Origin: Streptomyces sp. 549
GTDB lineage: Bacteria; Actinomycetota; Actinomycetes; Streptomycetales; Streptomycetaceae
Assembly: GCF_030124175.1 (NCBI RefSeq)
Contig: NZ_JASKMT010000001.1
Location: 186,001 to 250,000 of the forward strand
Reading direction: 5' to 3'
DNA: 64,000 nucleotides
The position numbers and the translations under genes were made by a program. Each line of letters begins with the position of its first letter. Positions within the stretch are counted from its first letter, which is position 1. Shown here piece by piece: positions 16,851-25,426 of this stretch. The notes under the pieces were generated by a model that had not been told where the DNA came from, did no database searches, and was given only the letters and a program-made list of their open reading frames with translations.

Positions 16851-17421
16851 GCGTGCTCCTGGTGTCGATCAAGTGCTGGACGAGGGAAACAAGGACCTGC
16901 GTGGTGGCACTCGCGTGCCGGGCGTCGCACATCACCACCGGGACCTCGGGTTTGAGGTCTATGGCGCTGCGGACCTCGTCGGTGGTGTAGCGGTGCGCAC
17001 CGTCGAACTCGTTGACGGCGACGATGAACCCCATGCCGCGCCGCTCGAAGAAGTCCACCGCCGAGAAGCAGTGCTCCAGGCGCCTGGTGTCGGCCAGGAC
17101 CACCGCCCCGAGCGCGCCCGTGCACAGTTCGTTCCACATGAACCAGAAGCGCTCCTGCCCGGGGGTGCCGAACAGGTAGAGCACATGGCGGTCGCTGAGG
17201 GTGATGCGACCGAAGTCCATCGCCACGGTGGTGGTGGTCTTGGACTCGACGCCCTCCAGGCTGTCCGTGGCGGCGCTCACCTGGGTGAGCAGTTCCTCGG
17301 TGCTGAGCGGTTCGATCTCGCTGACCGCTCCCACGAAGGTCGTCTTGCCGACGCCGAACCCTCCCGCGATGAGGATCTTCACAGCGGTCGGGAACGGGTC
17401 AGAGCCGTGCACGGAGTCCAT
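16801..17421 (-). CDS. cvnD: Conservon small GTPase (CvnD)
   Basis: A 206-residue Ras-like GTPase. The P-loop GGFGVGKTT is at 20-28. The G3 motif is FGTPGQE (85-90), in which the usual Asp of DxPGQ is Gly, and the G4 motif is NEFD (137-140). Loss of the G3 Asp is common in CvnD proteins as I remember them. It acts with CvnA/B/C in a membrane signalling complex analogous to eukaryotic GPCR modules. It overlaps cvnC by 23 bp and the GAF gene by 50 bp. Confidence 0.93.
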   Translation of the reverse strand: MDSVHGSDPFPTAVKILIAGGFGVGKTTFVGAVSEIEPLSTEELLTQVSAATDSLEGVESKTTTTVAMDFGRITLSDRHVLYLFGTPGQERFWFMWNELCTGALGAVVLADTRRLEHCFSAVDFFERRGMGFIVAVNEFDGAHRYTTDEVRSAIDLKPEVPVVMCDARHASATTQVLVSLVQHLIDTRSTHAARVVRPHESSAPHA

Positions 17422-17773
17422 GCAGCACCGCCTCCAGCAGGTCGCGGTCGGTCGAGTCGGCGCCCAGCCGGGCGGGCGCCTTCGCGGTCAGTGCGCCGCA
17501 GTCGACGAGGTCGGAGAGCAGGACCTTCGTCACCACCGCGGGCAGCCTTATGTGGGCGGCGATCTCCGCCACCGAGGTGGGCCCGTGGCACAGGCCCAGC
17601 ACCTGCACGTGGTCGGGGCCCAGGTGGCTCTGGGCCCGCGTTCCGGTGGCCATCACCATCGTGAGCAGGTCGAACTTCGCTGACGGCCGGGTGCGGCCGT
17701 TGCTGACGGTGTACGGCCGGATCAGCCGTCCGGCCGCGTCGTCGAGCCAGGGTCCCCTCTCGCGTTCCGCCAT
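17399..17773 (-). CDS. cvnC: Conservon DUF742 protein (CvnC)
   Basis: A 124-residue DUF742 protein: RLIRPYTVSNGRTRPS near the N-terminus, then a winged-helix-like region (VAEIAAHIRLPAVVTKVLLSDL). It is the third member of the conservon and is thought to link the roadblock protein to the GTPase. The ATG at 17773 is 4 bp from the stop of cvnB. Confidence 0.93.
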   Translation of the reverse strand: MAERERGPWLDDAAGRLIRPYTVSNGRTRPSAKFDLLTMVMATGTRAQSHLGPDHVQVLGLCHGPTSVAEIAAHIRLPAVVTKVLLSDLVDCGALTAKAPARLGADSTDRDLLEAVLHGLRARL

Positions 17774-17777
17774 GGGC

Positions 17778-18194
17778 TCAGTGCCCCGCGGGGTGCCGGG
17801 CCGGAGTGGCGAGGTAGGGGCGCACGCTCTTCACCAGCATCGCCATCTCGTAGCCCAGGACCGCCGCGTCGGCGTCCCGGTCGGCCAGTACCGCCAGGCA
17901 GGCGCCCTGGCCCGCGGTGGACACGAAGAGCAGCGTGGTGTCCAGCTCCACTACGACCTGCCGGACCTCACCGCCGTCCCCGAAGCGCATGCCGGCGCTG
18001 CGCGCGAGCGAGTACAGACCGGAGGCGAGTGCCGCGAGGTGGTCCGCGGTGTCCGTCTCCAGCCCGTGGGCGGCCTTCACAAGGCCGTCGGAGGACAGGA
18101 GCAGGGCGCTGCGGGAGTGCGGTACGCGCTGGACGAGTCCGGTCAGCAGCCAGGACAGGTCCGTGCTGTGACCGATGGACGCTTCGCCAACCAT
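17778..18194 (-). CDS. cvnB: Conservon roadblock/LC7 protein (CvnB)
   Basis: A 138-residue roadblock/LC7-fold protein (LSWLLTGLVQRVPHSRSALLLSSDGL...) that in other systems regulates a partner GTPase, here CvnD. It lies 67 bp downstream of cvnA in the same operon. Confidence 0.93.
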   Translation of the reverse strand: MVGEASIGHSTDLSWLLTGLVQRVPHSRSALLLSSDGLVKAAHGLETDTADHLAALASGLYSLARSAGMRFGDGGEVRQVVVELDTTLLFVSTAGQGACLAVLADRDADAAVLGYEMAMLVKSVRPYLATPARHPAGH

Positions 18195-18261
18195 GATCGC
18201 GTTGTTCTCCTTCGAGGTGGGGGCCGGGCACGGGCGTCCCCTGCCAGGGGCCGGCTGGTGA

Positions 18262-20070
18262 CTAGCGGGAACTGGGTGCGGAGTCCGCTCCCGAGGGATC
18301 GTCCTCCGCGAGGCTGGTACCGCGCCGGAACGCGGCCATCAGCCCGGGGTCGTGCTGCGGCTCCGGTTCGTCGGTGGGACGGGGTGCGGGTGGCGGGTCG
18401 CGCAGCTCCGGCACCAGGTGTTCCTGGCGCCTTCGGCGCGGGAGCTGCGGCCGGTCCGACTCGTGGTGGGCGGAGGGCCGTGCCGTCACGGGGGTGTGCG
18501 TGAGGTCGGTGTGCACGGGCGGCGGCGGGGGGCCCTCGGCCGGCACCTGGCGGACGTGCGGCGGCTCCGCGGCACGCTGGACGGGCACCGGCGACGGCAT
18601 CTCCGCGGGCTGCGGGGCCGGGCGGGGCGGTGGGGTCGGGTGGGACGGCGGGATCGCCGTACGCTCGGCGCCGCGAACAGCGGCGGGCTCGGGCCGCTCG
18701 GCGCGGCCCGCCTCGCGGACGGGACCCGGGCCCTCGCCCAGGAGGGCGTGGGGCAGGATCAGCACGGCCTGGATGCCGCCGTAGATGTTGCTCTGGAGCT
18801 GGACGACGATGCCGTGGCGGCGGGCGAGCTGGGAGACCACGAAGAGGCCGATGCGGCCGTCCTGGAGGAGTTCGCCGACCTGGATCTGCTCGGGGTCGGC
18901 CAGCAGCGCGTTCATCCGGTTCTGCTCGTCCGGCGCCATGCCCAGGCCGCGGTCCTCGACCTCCACGGCGAGGCCGGCCGTCACGTACTGGGCCTTCATC
19001 AGCACCTGGGTCTGGGGCGCGGAGTAGACGGTGGCGTTCTCCACCAGCTCGGCCAGCAGGTGGATGACGTCGGCCACGGCGTGGCCGCGCAGCGTGCCCT
19101 CGATCGGCGGGACCAGCTTGACCCGGGGGTACTGCTCGACCTCGGCGATGGAGGAGCGCAGCACCTCGGTCAGGGTGACCGGGCGCGTCCACTGGCGGCG
19201 GGAGACCGCACCGCCGAGCACGGCGAGGTTCTCGGCGTGGCGGCGCATCCGGGTGGCCAGGTGGTCGACGTGGAACAGGCCCTTCAGCAGGTCCGGGTCC
19301 TCGACCTCGTTCTCCAGCTCGTCGAGCAGTTCGATCTCGCGGTGCACCAGCGACTGGAGGCGGCGGGCGAGGTTCACGAAGACCTCCACCTTCTCCTCGC
19401 TGCCGCTGGCGGTGCTGCGGACCAGCGCGGCGGCCTCGACGACGGCGGCCTCGGCGGTGCGCTGGGCCGCGGTGACGTCGTGGGCGAGCAGGCCGAGGGC
19501 GTCGTCGCCCGGCTCGGGCATCGGGCCGTGCGTCGGGCGCCGGGGCCGTTCGCCCTGCTCCAGGCGCCGCAGCAGGGTGTGGATCTCCGACTGCGTGCGG
19601 GCGGCGTTGCGCCGCAGGGCCGCGTAGCGCTCCACGGTGGTGCGGCCCTCCGAGGAGGCCACCAGGGCGGCGCCCACGACGGTGGCGCAGCACAGCAGCA
19701 GCGCGCCGGCGAGCACGCCCCACAGGGTGGCGGAGTCGGCGGCGATGCCGGCGGAGTCCGCACCGCCGCGGACCCGCAGCACGTACCCGACCACCGCGGC
19801 CGAGATGACCGCCACCAGTCCGGCGGGCAGCACCGCCAGGCGCATCAGGCGACGGCGGACCGCCGCGTCGGCGCCGGACTCGCGGGCGGGTGCCCGGCCG
19901 TGGCGAGCACCCTCCCGGCCGGCCGGGGCGGCCTTGCCCCGCCTCCGCCCGCCCGCCTCGGAGGTCTCGGCGGTGTCGAGGGCGGAACGGCCACCGAGGG
20001 CGGGGGCGGCAGGCCCGGGTGTGGACGGTTCCCTGCCCTTGGGCACCGCATAGCTCGGGGATTCAGGCAT
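18262..20070 (-). CDS. cvnA: Conservon sensor kinase-like membrane protein (CvnA)
   Basis: A 602-residue membrane protein. A long charged, disordered N-terminus (1-75) precedes two transmembrane helices (about 78-97 and 117-138), a helical dimerisation region (HVDHLATRMRRHAENLAVL), a HATPase domain (LLAELVENATVYS, VEDRGLGM, GLFVVSQLARRHG) and a Pro-rich tail of about 180 residues. The short loop between the helices means no large extracellular sensor. The ATG at 20070 has TGAGGA upstream. It heads the operon cvnA-B-C-D-GAF. Confidence 0.92.
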   Translation of the reverse strand: MPESPSYAVPKGREPSTPGPAAPALGGRSALDTAETSEAGGRRRGKAAPAGREGARHGRAPARESGADAAVRRRLMRLAVLPAGLVAVISAAVVGYVLRVRGGADSAGIAADSATLWGVLAGALLLCCATVVGAALVASSEGRTTVERYAALRRNAARTQSEIHTLLRRLEQGERPRRPTHGPMPEPGDDALGLLAHDVTAAQRTAEAAVVEAAALVRSTASGSEEKVEVFVNLARRLQSLVHREIELLDELENEVEDPDLLKGLFHVDHLATRMRRHAENLAVLGGAVSRRQWTRPVTLTEVLRSSIAEVEQYPRVKLVPPIEGTLRGHAVADVIHLLAELVENATVYSAPQTQVLMKAQYVTAGLAVEVEDRGLGMAPDEQNRMNALLADPEQIQVGELLQDGRIGLFVVSQLARRHGIVVQLQSNIYGGIQAVLILPHALLGEGPGPVREAGRAERPEPAAVRGAERTAIPPSHPTPPPRPAPQPAEMPSPVPVQRAAEPPHVRQVPAEGPPPPPVHTDLTHTPVTARPSAHHESDRPQLPRRRRQEHLVPELRDPPPAPRPTDEPEPQHDPGLMAAFRRGTSLAEDDPSGADSAPSSR

Positions 20071-20280
20071 CGCAGTCCTCAAAAAAGTTGTGAGGTCTTC
20101 TTCGCGGCTTGAGCAGCACACGCCGACTCTCAGCGCGGTCGTCACGCTAGTAGCCGTAGGAAGGGATCGCGGGCACAGTTGACTTATTCGCCACCCCTCG
20201 CCAGCCCCATTCGAGTGAATCCTTCGCACGCACGTGTGATCCTGCGTCGCGGGACACAACTCTCGTTCGTCAGGCGGAAG

Positions 20281-20925
20281 TTACCGTTCCCGAACGGTCA
20301 CGTTGAGTCGGCCGCGCAGATCAAGCCAAGAAGGCGAGGTTCCCGGAAGCGTGCGGGGCACTCCGTGGTAGGCCAGGCGAGCGCTCCCACCGAAGACAAA
20401 TCCGTCACCGCTGGCGAGTTCGATATCCGTCCACGGGCGACCGCGACCCTGGGAATGGCCGAAACGGAATACACACCTATCGCCGAGGCTGTAGGACACC
20501 ACCGGGGCATGGGAGCGTTCGTCACTGTCCCGGTGCATACCCATGCGGGCGCCTTCGCCATAGAAGTTGACCAGCGCGATGTCGTAGTCGACAGCGTGCG
20601 GCACCTCGCCGTACGCCTCCTGCAGGGCAGCCCGCGCCCACTCCCCCAGCCAGGCCGGGAACGGTTTCACCGGAGCGCCGTCCCCGTCCACCACCGTGCG
20701 CGCGTAGCCGTAGGGGAACCAGTGCCAGCCCAGGCTCAGCTGCCGCACCGACATCTCGCCACCGCGCGGCATCCGCACGGTCCGCAGGCCCGCGGGCGGG
20801 CGGGCCCACTCGCGGCACGCCGCCAGCAGGCGGCGCTGCGCCGCCCGGTCCAGCAGCCCGGGAAGGTGCACCGCCCCCGGCGCCACCTCGACCGCTTGCG
20901 GCGGAAAGAGTCCCTCGCTCACCAC
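20281..20925 (-). CDS. alkB: AlkB-type Fe(II)/2-oxoglutarate dioxygenase
   Basis: Repairs alkylated DNA or RNA bases by oxidative demethylation. About 214 residues. Iron ligands are H-R-D in MHRDSDE and the distal His in AYHGV; the 2-oxoglutarate-binding RxNxTxR is present as RLNVTVR at the extreme C-terminus. The start is uncertain: two adjacent GTG codons (20925 and 20922) fit the family length, and the ribosome site is weak. It stands alone, convergent to nothing and upstream of the conservon promoter region. Confidence 0.88.
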   Translation of the reverse strand: MVSEGLFPPQAVEVAPGAVHLPGLLDRAAQRRLLAACREWARPPAGLRTVRMPRGGEMSVRQLSLGWHWFPYGYARTVVDGDGAPVKPFPAWLGEWARAALQEAYGEVPHAVDYDIALVNFYGEGARMGMHRDSDERSHAPVVSYSLGDRCVFRFGHSQGRGRPWTDIELASGDGFVFGGSARLAYHGVPRTLPGTSPSWLDLRGRLNVTVRER

Positions 20926-21055
20926 ACCAGGGTAGGTACCCGGCGCACGTCCCGACCGGGTAGCGCATCCCCGCGCTCCCCCGCCACATGATTGACCCGG
21001 GCACCTTTGTCGTATCGTCGACACCGTCGGCTGCCGTATGCATGGAGGAGTGCCC

Positions 21056-21850
21056 GTGACGTCCGAGACCGTGGAACCCGTACTGGCCGGGGTGCGCAAC
21101 TTCCGTGACGTCGGCGGTCTGCCGACGACCGACGGTCGGCGGGTCCGGCCCGGAGTACTCTTCCGCAGCGGCCACCTGGCCCACGCGACCGAGCAGGACA
21201 CCGCGTTCCTCAGCGGCCTGGGGCTCCACACCGTCTACGACTTCCGCAACGCCGCCGACCAGGCGCTGGAAGGGCCGGACGTGCCGCTGCCGGGCGTGCG
21301 CAACGTCAACATACCCCTCACCGACCCGGCAGACGGCGCGGAGTTCTGGCAGATGGTCCGCGACGGTGACGTCGCGCAGCTGCGCACCGCACTGGCCGGC
21401 GGACAGGCGGCCGGGCGCATGGTCACCGCCTACCGGGAGATCATCAAGGGCCGCACCGGCGAGCACAGCCGCGTGCTGCACGACCTCGCGAAGGGCAGTG
21501 TTCCCGCGCTGATGCACTGCGCCGCGGGCAAGGACCGGGCCGGGCTGACGGTGGCCGTCACCCTGCTCGCCCTCGGCGTCGAGCGGGACGCCATCGAGGC
21601 CGACTACCTGCTCTCCAACGACCCGCACCGGCGGTACCGGGTGCACCGCGGCAACCCGGCCGAGCGGAACGGCATCGACCCCGAGGTGCGGGAACTGCTG
21701 TCGCCGCTGTTCGACGCCCGAGCCGCCTACCTGGCCGCCGCCTACGAGACGATCACCGACGCCTGGGGCGACGTGGACACCTACCTGCGCAGCGGGCTGG
21801 GCCTGGCCGACACCACTCGGGAACGGCTGCGCGACCGGTTCCTGGACTGA
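21056..21850 (+). CDS. Tyrosine/dual-specificity protein phosphatase (Y_phosphatase3 type)
   Basis: A 264-residue phosphatase. The N-terminal VRNFRDVGGLPT motif and the catalytic C155-AAGKD-R161 loop (HCAAGKDRAG) define the bacterial family that includes PtpB-like enzymes active on phosphotyrosine and phosphoinositides. The start is GTG at 21056 behind GGAGGAG; the ATG at 21038 overlaps that site. It is convergent with the squalene operon, separated by a strong hairpin. Confidence 0.88.
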   Translation: MTSETVEPVLAGVRNFRDVGGLPTTDGRRVRPGVLFRSGHLAHATEQDTAFLSGLGLHTVYDFRNAADQALEGPDVPLPGVRNVNIPLTDPADGAEFWQMVRDGDVAQLRTALAGGQAAGRMVTAYREIIKGRTGEHSRVLHDLAKGSVPALMHCAAGKDRAGLTVAVTLLALGVERDAIEADYLLSNDPHRRYRVHRGNPAERNGIDPEVRELLSPLFDARAAYLAAAYETITDAWGDVDTYLRSGLGLADTTRERLRDRFLD

Positions 21851-21876
21851 GCCCTGCCGGCCCCGCACCGTGACCT

Positions 21877-21908
21877 GCGGCGCCGGCCCCGCCGAGGGCC
21901 GGCGCCGC
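21877..21908. terminator. Bidirectional 13-bp hairpin
   Basis: GCGGCGCCGGCCC (21877-21889), a 6-nt loop, then its exact complement (21896-21908). It lies between the convergent phosphatase (ends 21850) and prenyl synthase (ends 21914), so it closes both transcripts, including the squalene operon. Confidence 0.75.
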
Positions 21909-21913
21909 GGGGT

Positions 21914-23044
21914 TCAACGGCTGCGCTCGACCACGAAGCCGGCCACCGCCACCAGCTGGCGGCGGACGTGCTCCGGCATGCTGATGCCGTCGAGCGCCGC
22001 GATCGCCGTGGCGTGCTGCCGCCGCGCCTCCTGCTCGGTCCACTCCCGGCCGCCGGCCTGCTCGATCAGCACGGCCCGGGCGGCGAAGTCCTCCTCGCCG
22101 AAGGCGGCGTCGAAGGCCTGGTCCGGTGTGCTGCCGTCCGGCCCCGCGCCCGCGGCCTGGGCCTCGTCACGCCGCACCTGCTCCTTGGCGTCGGCGGCCA
22201 GCAGCTCGCCCAGCCGGTCGGCGGCCGGGCCGCCCGCTGCCAGCGCGGCCACCACCGGCAGGGACTTCTTGCGCTGCCGCAGGTCACTCCAGGTCTGCTT
22301 GCCGGTGGACTGCGGGTCACCCCAGATGCCCAGCAGGTCGTCGACCGCCTGGAACGCCAGGCCCAGGTGGTGCCCGTAGGCCTCCAGCGCGTCGGCCGTG
22401 CGGTCGTCCGCCCCGCCGAGCACCGCGCCGACGGACACCGCGCAGGCCAGCAGCGCCCCCGTCTTGTTGCCCTCCATCTCCAGGCACTCGGCGACGGTCA
22501 CCCGCTCGCGGTGCTCGAAGGAGATGTCCTGCGCCTGGCCGTCGATCAGCTTGCGGCTGGCGACCGCGAGGCGGCGGGCCGCGCGCCCGGCCTCGACCGT
22601 GCCCAGTTCCAGCAGCAGTTCGTTGGCGAGCGCGAACAGCGCGTCGCCCACCAGGATGGCCTGGGCCGGGCCGTGCACCTTCCAGACGGTGTCCCGGTGC
22701 CGCCGCTGCTCGTCGCCGTCCATCAGGTCGTCGTGCAGCAGCGAGAAGTTGTGCACCAGCTCCACCGCGACGGCACCCGGGATACCGGTCTCCGCGGGTG
22801 CGCCGGCCACCTCCGCGGACAGCAGCGCCAGCGCCGGGCGCACCGCCTTGCCGCCGTCACCGTCGGCGGGACGGCCGGCGGCGTCGATCCAGCCGAAGTG
22901 GTAGGCGGCGACGGTGTCCATCGGCGCTGCGAGGCGGCCTACCGCAGCGCGCAGCTCCGGCATGGCGAGCGTACGTCCGCGATCGAGCAGCGCGGTCACG
23001 CCGGCCGTGTCGATGCCGACGTCTGCCGGTTGCACCGGGTTCAC
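21914..23044 (-). CDS. Polyprenyl (farnesyl-type) diphosphate synthase of the squalene operon
   Basis: A 376-residue trans-prenyltransferase that should supply farnesyl diphosphate to HpnD/HpnC. The first Asp-rich motif D105-DLMD109 (DDxxD) and the second, DDLLGIWGD, are both present, with the KxxRP-like GGKAVRP at 65-71. A Gly/Ala/Pro insertion near 295-310 makes it slightly long. The GTG at 23044 has AGAGGAG upstream; the neighbouring ATG (23046) is out of frame. It is last in hpnC-hpnD-hpnE-synthase. Confidence 0.9.
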   Translation of the reverse strand: MNPVQPADVGIDTAGVTALLDRGRTLAMPELRAAVGRLAAPMDTVAAYHFGWIDAAGRPADGDGGKAVRPALALLSAEVAGAPAETGIPGAVAVELVHNFSLLHDDLMDGDEQRRHRDTVWKVHGPAQAILVGDALFALANELLLELGTVEAGRAARRLAVASRKLIDGQAQDISFEHRERVTVAECLEMEGNKTGALLACAVSVGAVLGGADDRTADALEAYGHHLGLAFQAVDDLLGIWGDPQSTGKQTWSDLRQRKKSLPVVAALAAGGPAADRLGELLAADAKEQVRRDEAQAAGAGPDGSTPDQAFDAAFGEEDFAARAVLIEQAGGREWTEQEARRQHATAIAALDGISMPEHVRRQLVAVAGFVVERSR

Positions 23045-23066
23045 ATGGTCTCCTCTTGTTCGGTGA

Positions 23067-24482
23067 TCAGGCCCACGCCGTCTCCTGGAGATCGTCGTCG
23101 TGCGTCCGCCCGAGCCGGGCCAGGGCTTCCCGGGCCGCGGTCAGCCCGCTGCGGACCGCGCCCTCCATGGTCGCTGGCCAGCCGGTGGCAATCCACGAGC
23201 CCGCCAGATAGAGACCCGGCGCACGCGTGCACGAATTGGGCCGCAGGCGGCCGACGCCGGGAGTGGGGGCGAAGGTCGCCGTCCGCTCCCGGGTGACGAA
23301 GAAGTCCCGCACCTCGGCGGTCCGGGCGGCCGGCAGCAGCCGTTCCAGTTCGGGGAGGTAGCGGGCGCGCAGCTCGGCGACGGGCCGGTCGATGTCGTCC
23401 TGGGCGGCCGACTGGGAGAGCGCCAGGTACTGGCTTCGTCCCGCCCCGGGCAGCGCGGACAGCCCGGACGCCCGGGTGCGGTCGAAGATCCACTGGACCG
23501 GGGTGCCCAGGGCGGCGAGCAGCGGCCGGTCGAGGACCGTGCGGTCGTAGACCACGTGCACGTTGAGGATCGGCGCGGCGCCGATCCCGCGCAGCGCCTC
23601 GCGGCCGTCCAGTGCGCCGTCCGGCAGCAGCCGGGCCGCGGTGTCCTGCGGCACCGCCAGTACCACCGTGCCGGCCTCCAGCGTCTCCTGCCGCTCGGGG
23701 CCGCCGGCCACCGTCACCCGCCAGGTGCCGTCCGGGGCGGCGTGCAGGGCCTTGGCGCGCGCGGAGGTGCGCACCCGTACTCCGGCGCGGTCAAGCGCGG
23801 CCCTGGTGCGGGTGTCGTGCAGTTCGCCGAGCGGGACCTCGGCCCAGCCGATGTCGGCGGCGCCCGGTGCGGTGAGCAGACCGGTGCGGAACACCTTGGC
23901 GGCGAGTGCCAGTGACACGTCGTCCGCGCGGGCGTTGAGCGTGGCGACGCCGACGAGGTCCCACAGCGCCTCGACGGCCCGGGACGACTGCCCGTGGCGG
24001 CGCAGCCAGCTGCCGAAGTCGACCTCGTCCAGCGCCGGGTCGGTGAGGTCCAGGCGGCGCAGGGCCAGTGCGGCCCGCCCGGCGCGGAGCCGCTCCAGGG
24101 GAGACAGGTGCGGGTAGCGGGCGAGGCCGGCGGCCAGGTGCAGCGGCACCGGCGCCGCGGTGCGCCGCAGGCGGCCGAGCCGGCCGCTGGCCGCGTCCAG
24201 CACGGGTACGTCGAGGCGCCGTTGCAGCGGCGCCAGGGCGGTGCCGTCGACGCGGTCGAGGAACCAGCGGTAGGCGTCGCAGCACCGCAGGTACACGTGC
24301 TGGCCGTTGTCCACGGCCAGCTCACCGACCGGCGAGGCGCGCGGGAAGGAGAACGCCAGGCCGCCCAGCCGGGGCCGGGATTCGACGAGTTCGGTGCGCA
24401 GGCCGGCGTCGGCGAGCCGCAGCGCGGCGGTCGCTCCGGCCAGGCCGCCGCCGATGACGACGGCTCGCTGGTCTTCGCTCAC
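23067..24482 (-). CDS. hpnE: Hydroxysqualene dehydroxylase HpnE
   Basis: FAD-dependent enzyme (471 residues) that reduces hydroxysqualene to squalene. The N-terminal dinucleotide fold is VVIGGGLAGATAALRLADAG, then LGGLAFSF and NGQHVYLRCCDAY; the C-terminal flavin-binding GLYLAGSWIATGWPATMEGAV is typical. The GTG start overlaps the hpnD stop (GTGA). Confidence 0.92.
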   Translation of the reverse strand: MSEDQRAVVIGGGLAGATAALRLADAGLRTELVESRPRLGGLAFSFPRASPVGELAVDNGQHVYLRCCDAYRWFLDRVDGTALAPLQRRLDVPVLDAASGRLGRLRRTAAPVPLHLAAGLARYPHLSPLERLRAGRAALALRRLDLTDPALDEVDFGSWLRRHGQSSRAVEALWDLVGVATLNARADDVSLALAAKVFRTGLLTAPGAADIGWAEVPLGELHDTRTRAALDRAGVRVRTSARAKALHAAPDGTWRVTVAGGPERQETLEAGTVVLAVPQDTAARLLPDGALDGREALRGIGAAPILNVHVVYDRTVLDRPLLAALGTPVQWIFDRTRASGLSALPGAGRSQYLALSQSAAQDDIDRPVAELRARYLPELERLLPAARTAEVRDFFVTRERTATFAPTPGVGRLRPNSCTRAPGLYLAGSWIATGWPATMEGAVRSGLTAAREALARLGRTHDDDLQETAWA

Positions 24483-25426
24483 CTCGCGGCCCTGCGGGCT
24501 GCCCGGGTGTCCAGGCCGGAGAGTCCGCGTACGGCCACCAGCGCCTTCTGACCGGCGGGCAGCGCCACCCGGCCGGCGAGTACCGCCTCGGGCTCGGCGT
24601 CGATGCGGTCCAGGAGCCGCCGGTAGATGCCCGCCATGGCGGCGACGCAGGCCCCGGACCGGCGGTCGAGCAGCGGCAGCAGCCGGTAGCCCTCCTCGAA
24701 CAGTGCCCGGGCGCGCTGCGCCTGGTGGCGGACCAGACCGGTGAAGTCGCCGCCGGCGGGCGGGGTCTCGTGCCGGAAGCCCGCTTCGCAGCCGAACTTC
24801 TCCAGGTCCTCGCGCGGCAGGTAGCTGCGGCCGCTCTCGGCGTCCTCGCGCAGGTCGCGCAGGATGTTGGTGAGCTGGAGCGCCAGCCCGAGCGTGTCGG
24901 CGTACTCGGGGGCGCGTGCGGCTCCGACGGCGCCGGGCACGGTACCGAAGACTCCCAGGGAGAGACGGCCGATGGTGCCCGCCACGCAGTGGCAGTACTC
25001 GCGCAGGTCCTCCCAGGTGCGGTACTCGCGGCCGTGCACGTCCATCAGGACACCGTCGATCAGCTCGTCGAGGGCGTCCAGCGGCACCGGGTAGCGGGTC
25101 GCGGTGTCGGCGAGGGCGACGGCGACGGGGTCGGTGGCGTCCTCGGCCACTGCGCCGTCACGGATCTGGCCGAGCAGTGCGCGGGTCTCGGTGAGCCGGT
25201 GCTGCTTGGCGTCCGGCGGGAGGTCGCCGTCGCCGATGTCGTCCACCCGCCGGGCGAAGGCGTACAGCGCGCAGAGGGCGCGGCGCTCGGGGCCGGACAG
25301 CAGGCGGATGCCGTAGGCGAAGTTGCGGGCCTGCTGGGAGGTGACGGACTCGCAGTAGCGGTAGGCGGCGAGTACCGGGGGCGACAGGGACGGGGTGCGG
25401 GGCACGGTGCGGGTCGTTCCTCTCAT
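24479..25426 (-). CDS. hpnD: Presqualene diphosphate synthase HpnD
   Basis: A 315-residue squalene/phytoene synthase family enzyme that condenses two farnesyl diphosphates to presqualene diphosphate. Motifs: YAFARRVDDIGD (first Asp-rich), LQLTNILRDLREDAESGRSYLP (second). It overlaps hpnC by 4 bp and hpnE by 4 bp, so translation is coupled along the operon. Confidence 0.92.
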   Translation of the reverse strand: MRGTTRTVPRTPSLSPPVLAAYRYCESVTSQQARNFAYGIRLLSGPERRALCALYAFARRVDDIGDGDLPPDAKQHRLTETRALLGQIRDGAVAEDATDPVAVALADTATRYPVPLDALDELIDGVLMDVHGREYRTWEDLREYCHCVAGTIGRLSLGVFGTVPGAVGAARAPEYADTLGLALQLTNILRDLREDAESGRSYLPREDLEKFGCEAGFRHETPPAGGDFTGLVRHQAQRARALFEEGYRLLPLLDRRSGACVAAMAGIYRRLLDRIDAEPEAVLAGRVALPAGQKALVAVRGLSGLDTRAARRAAR

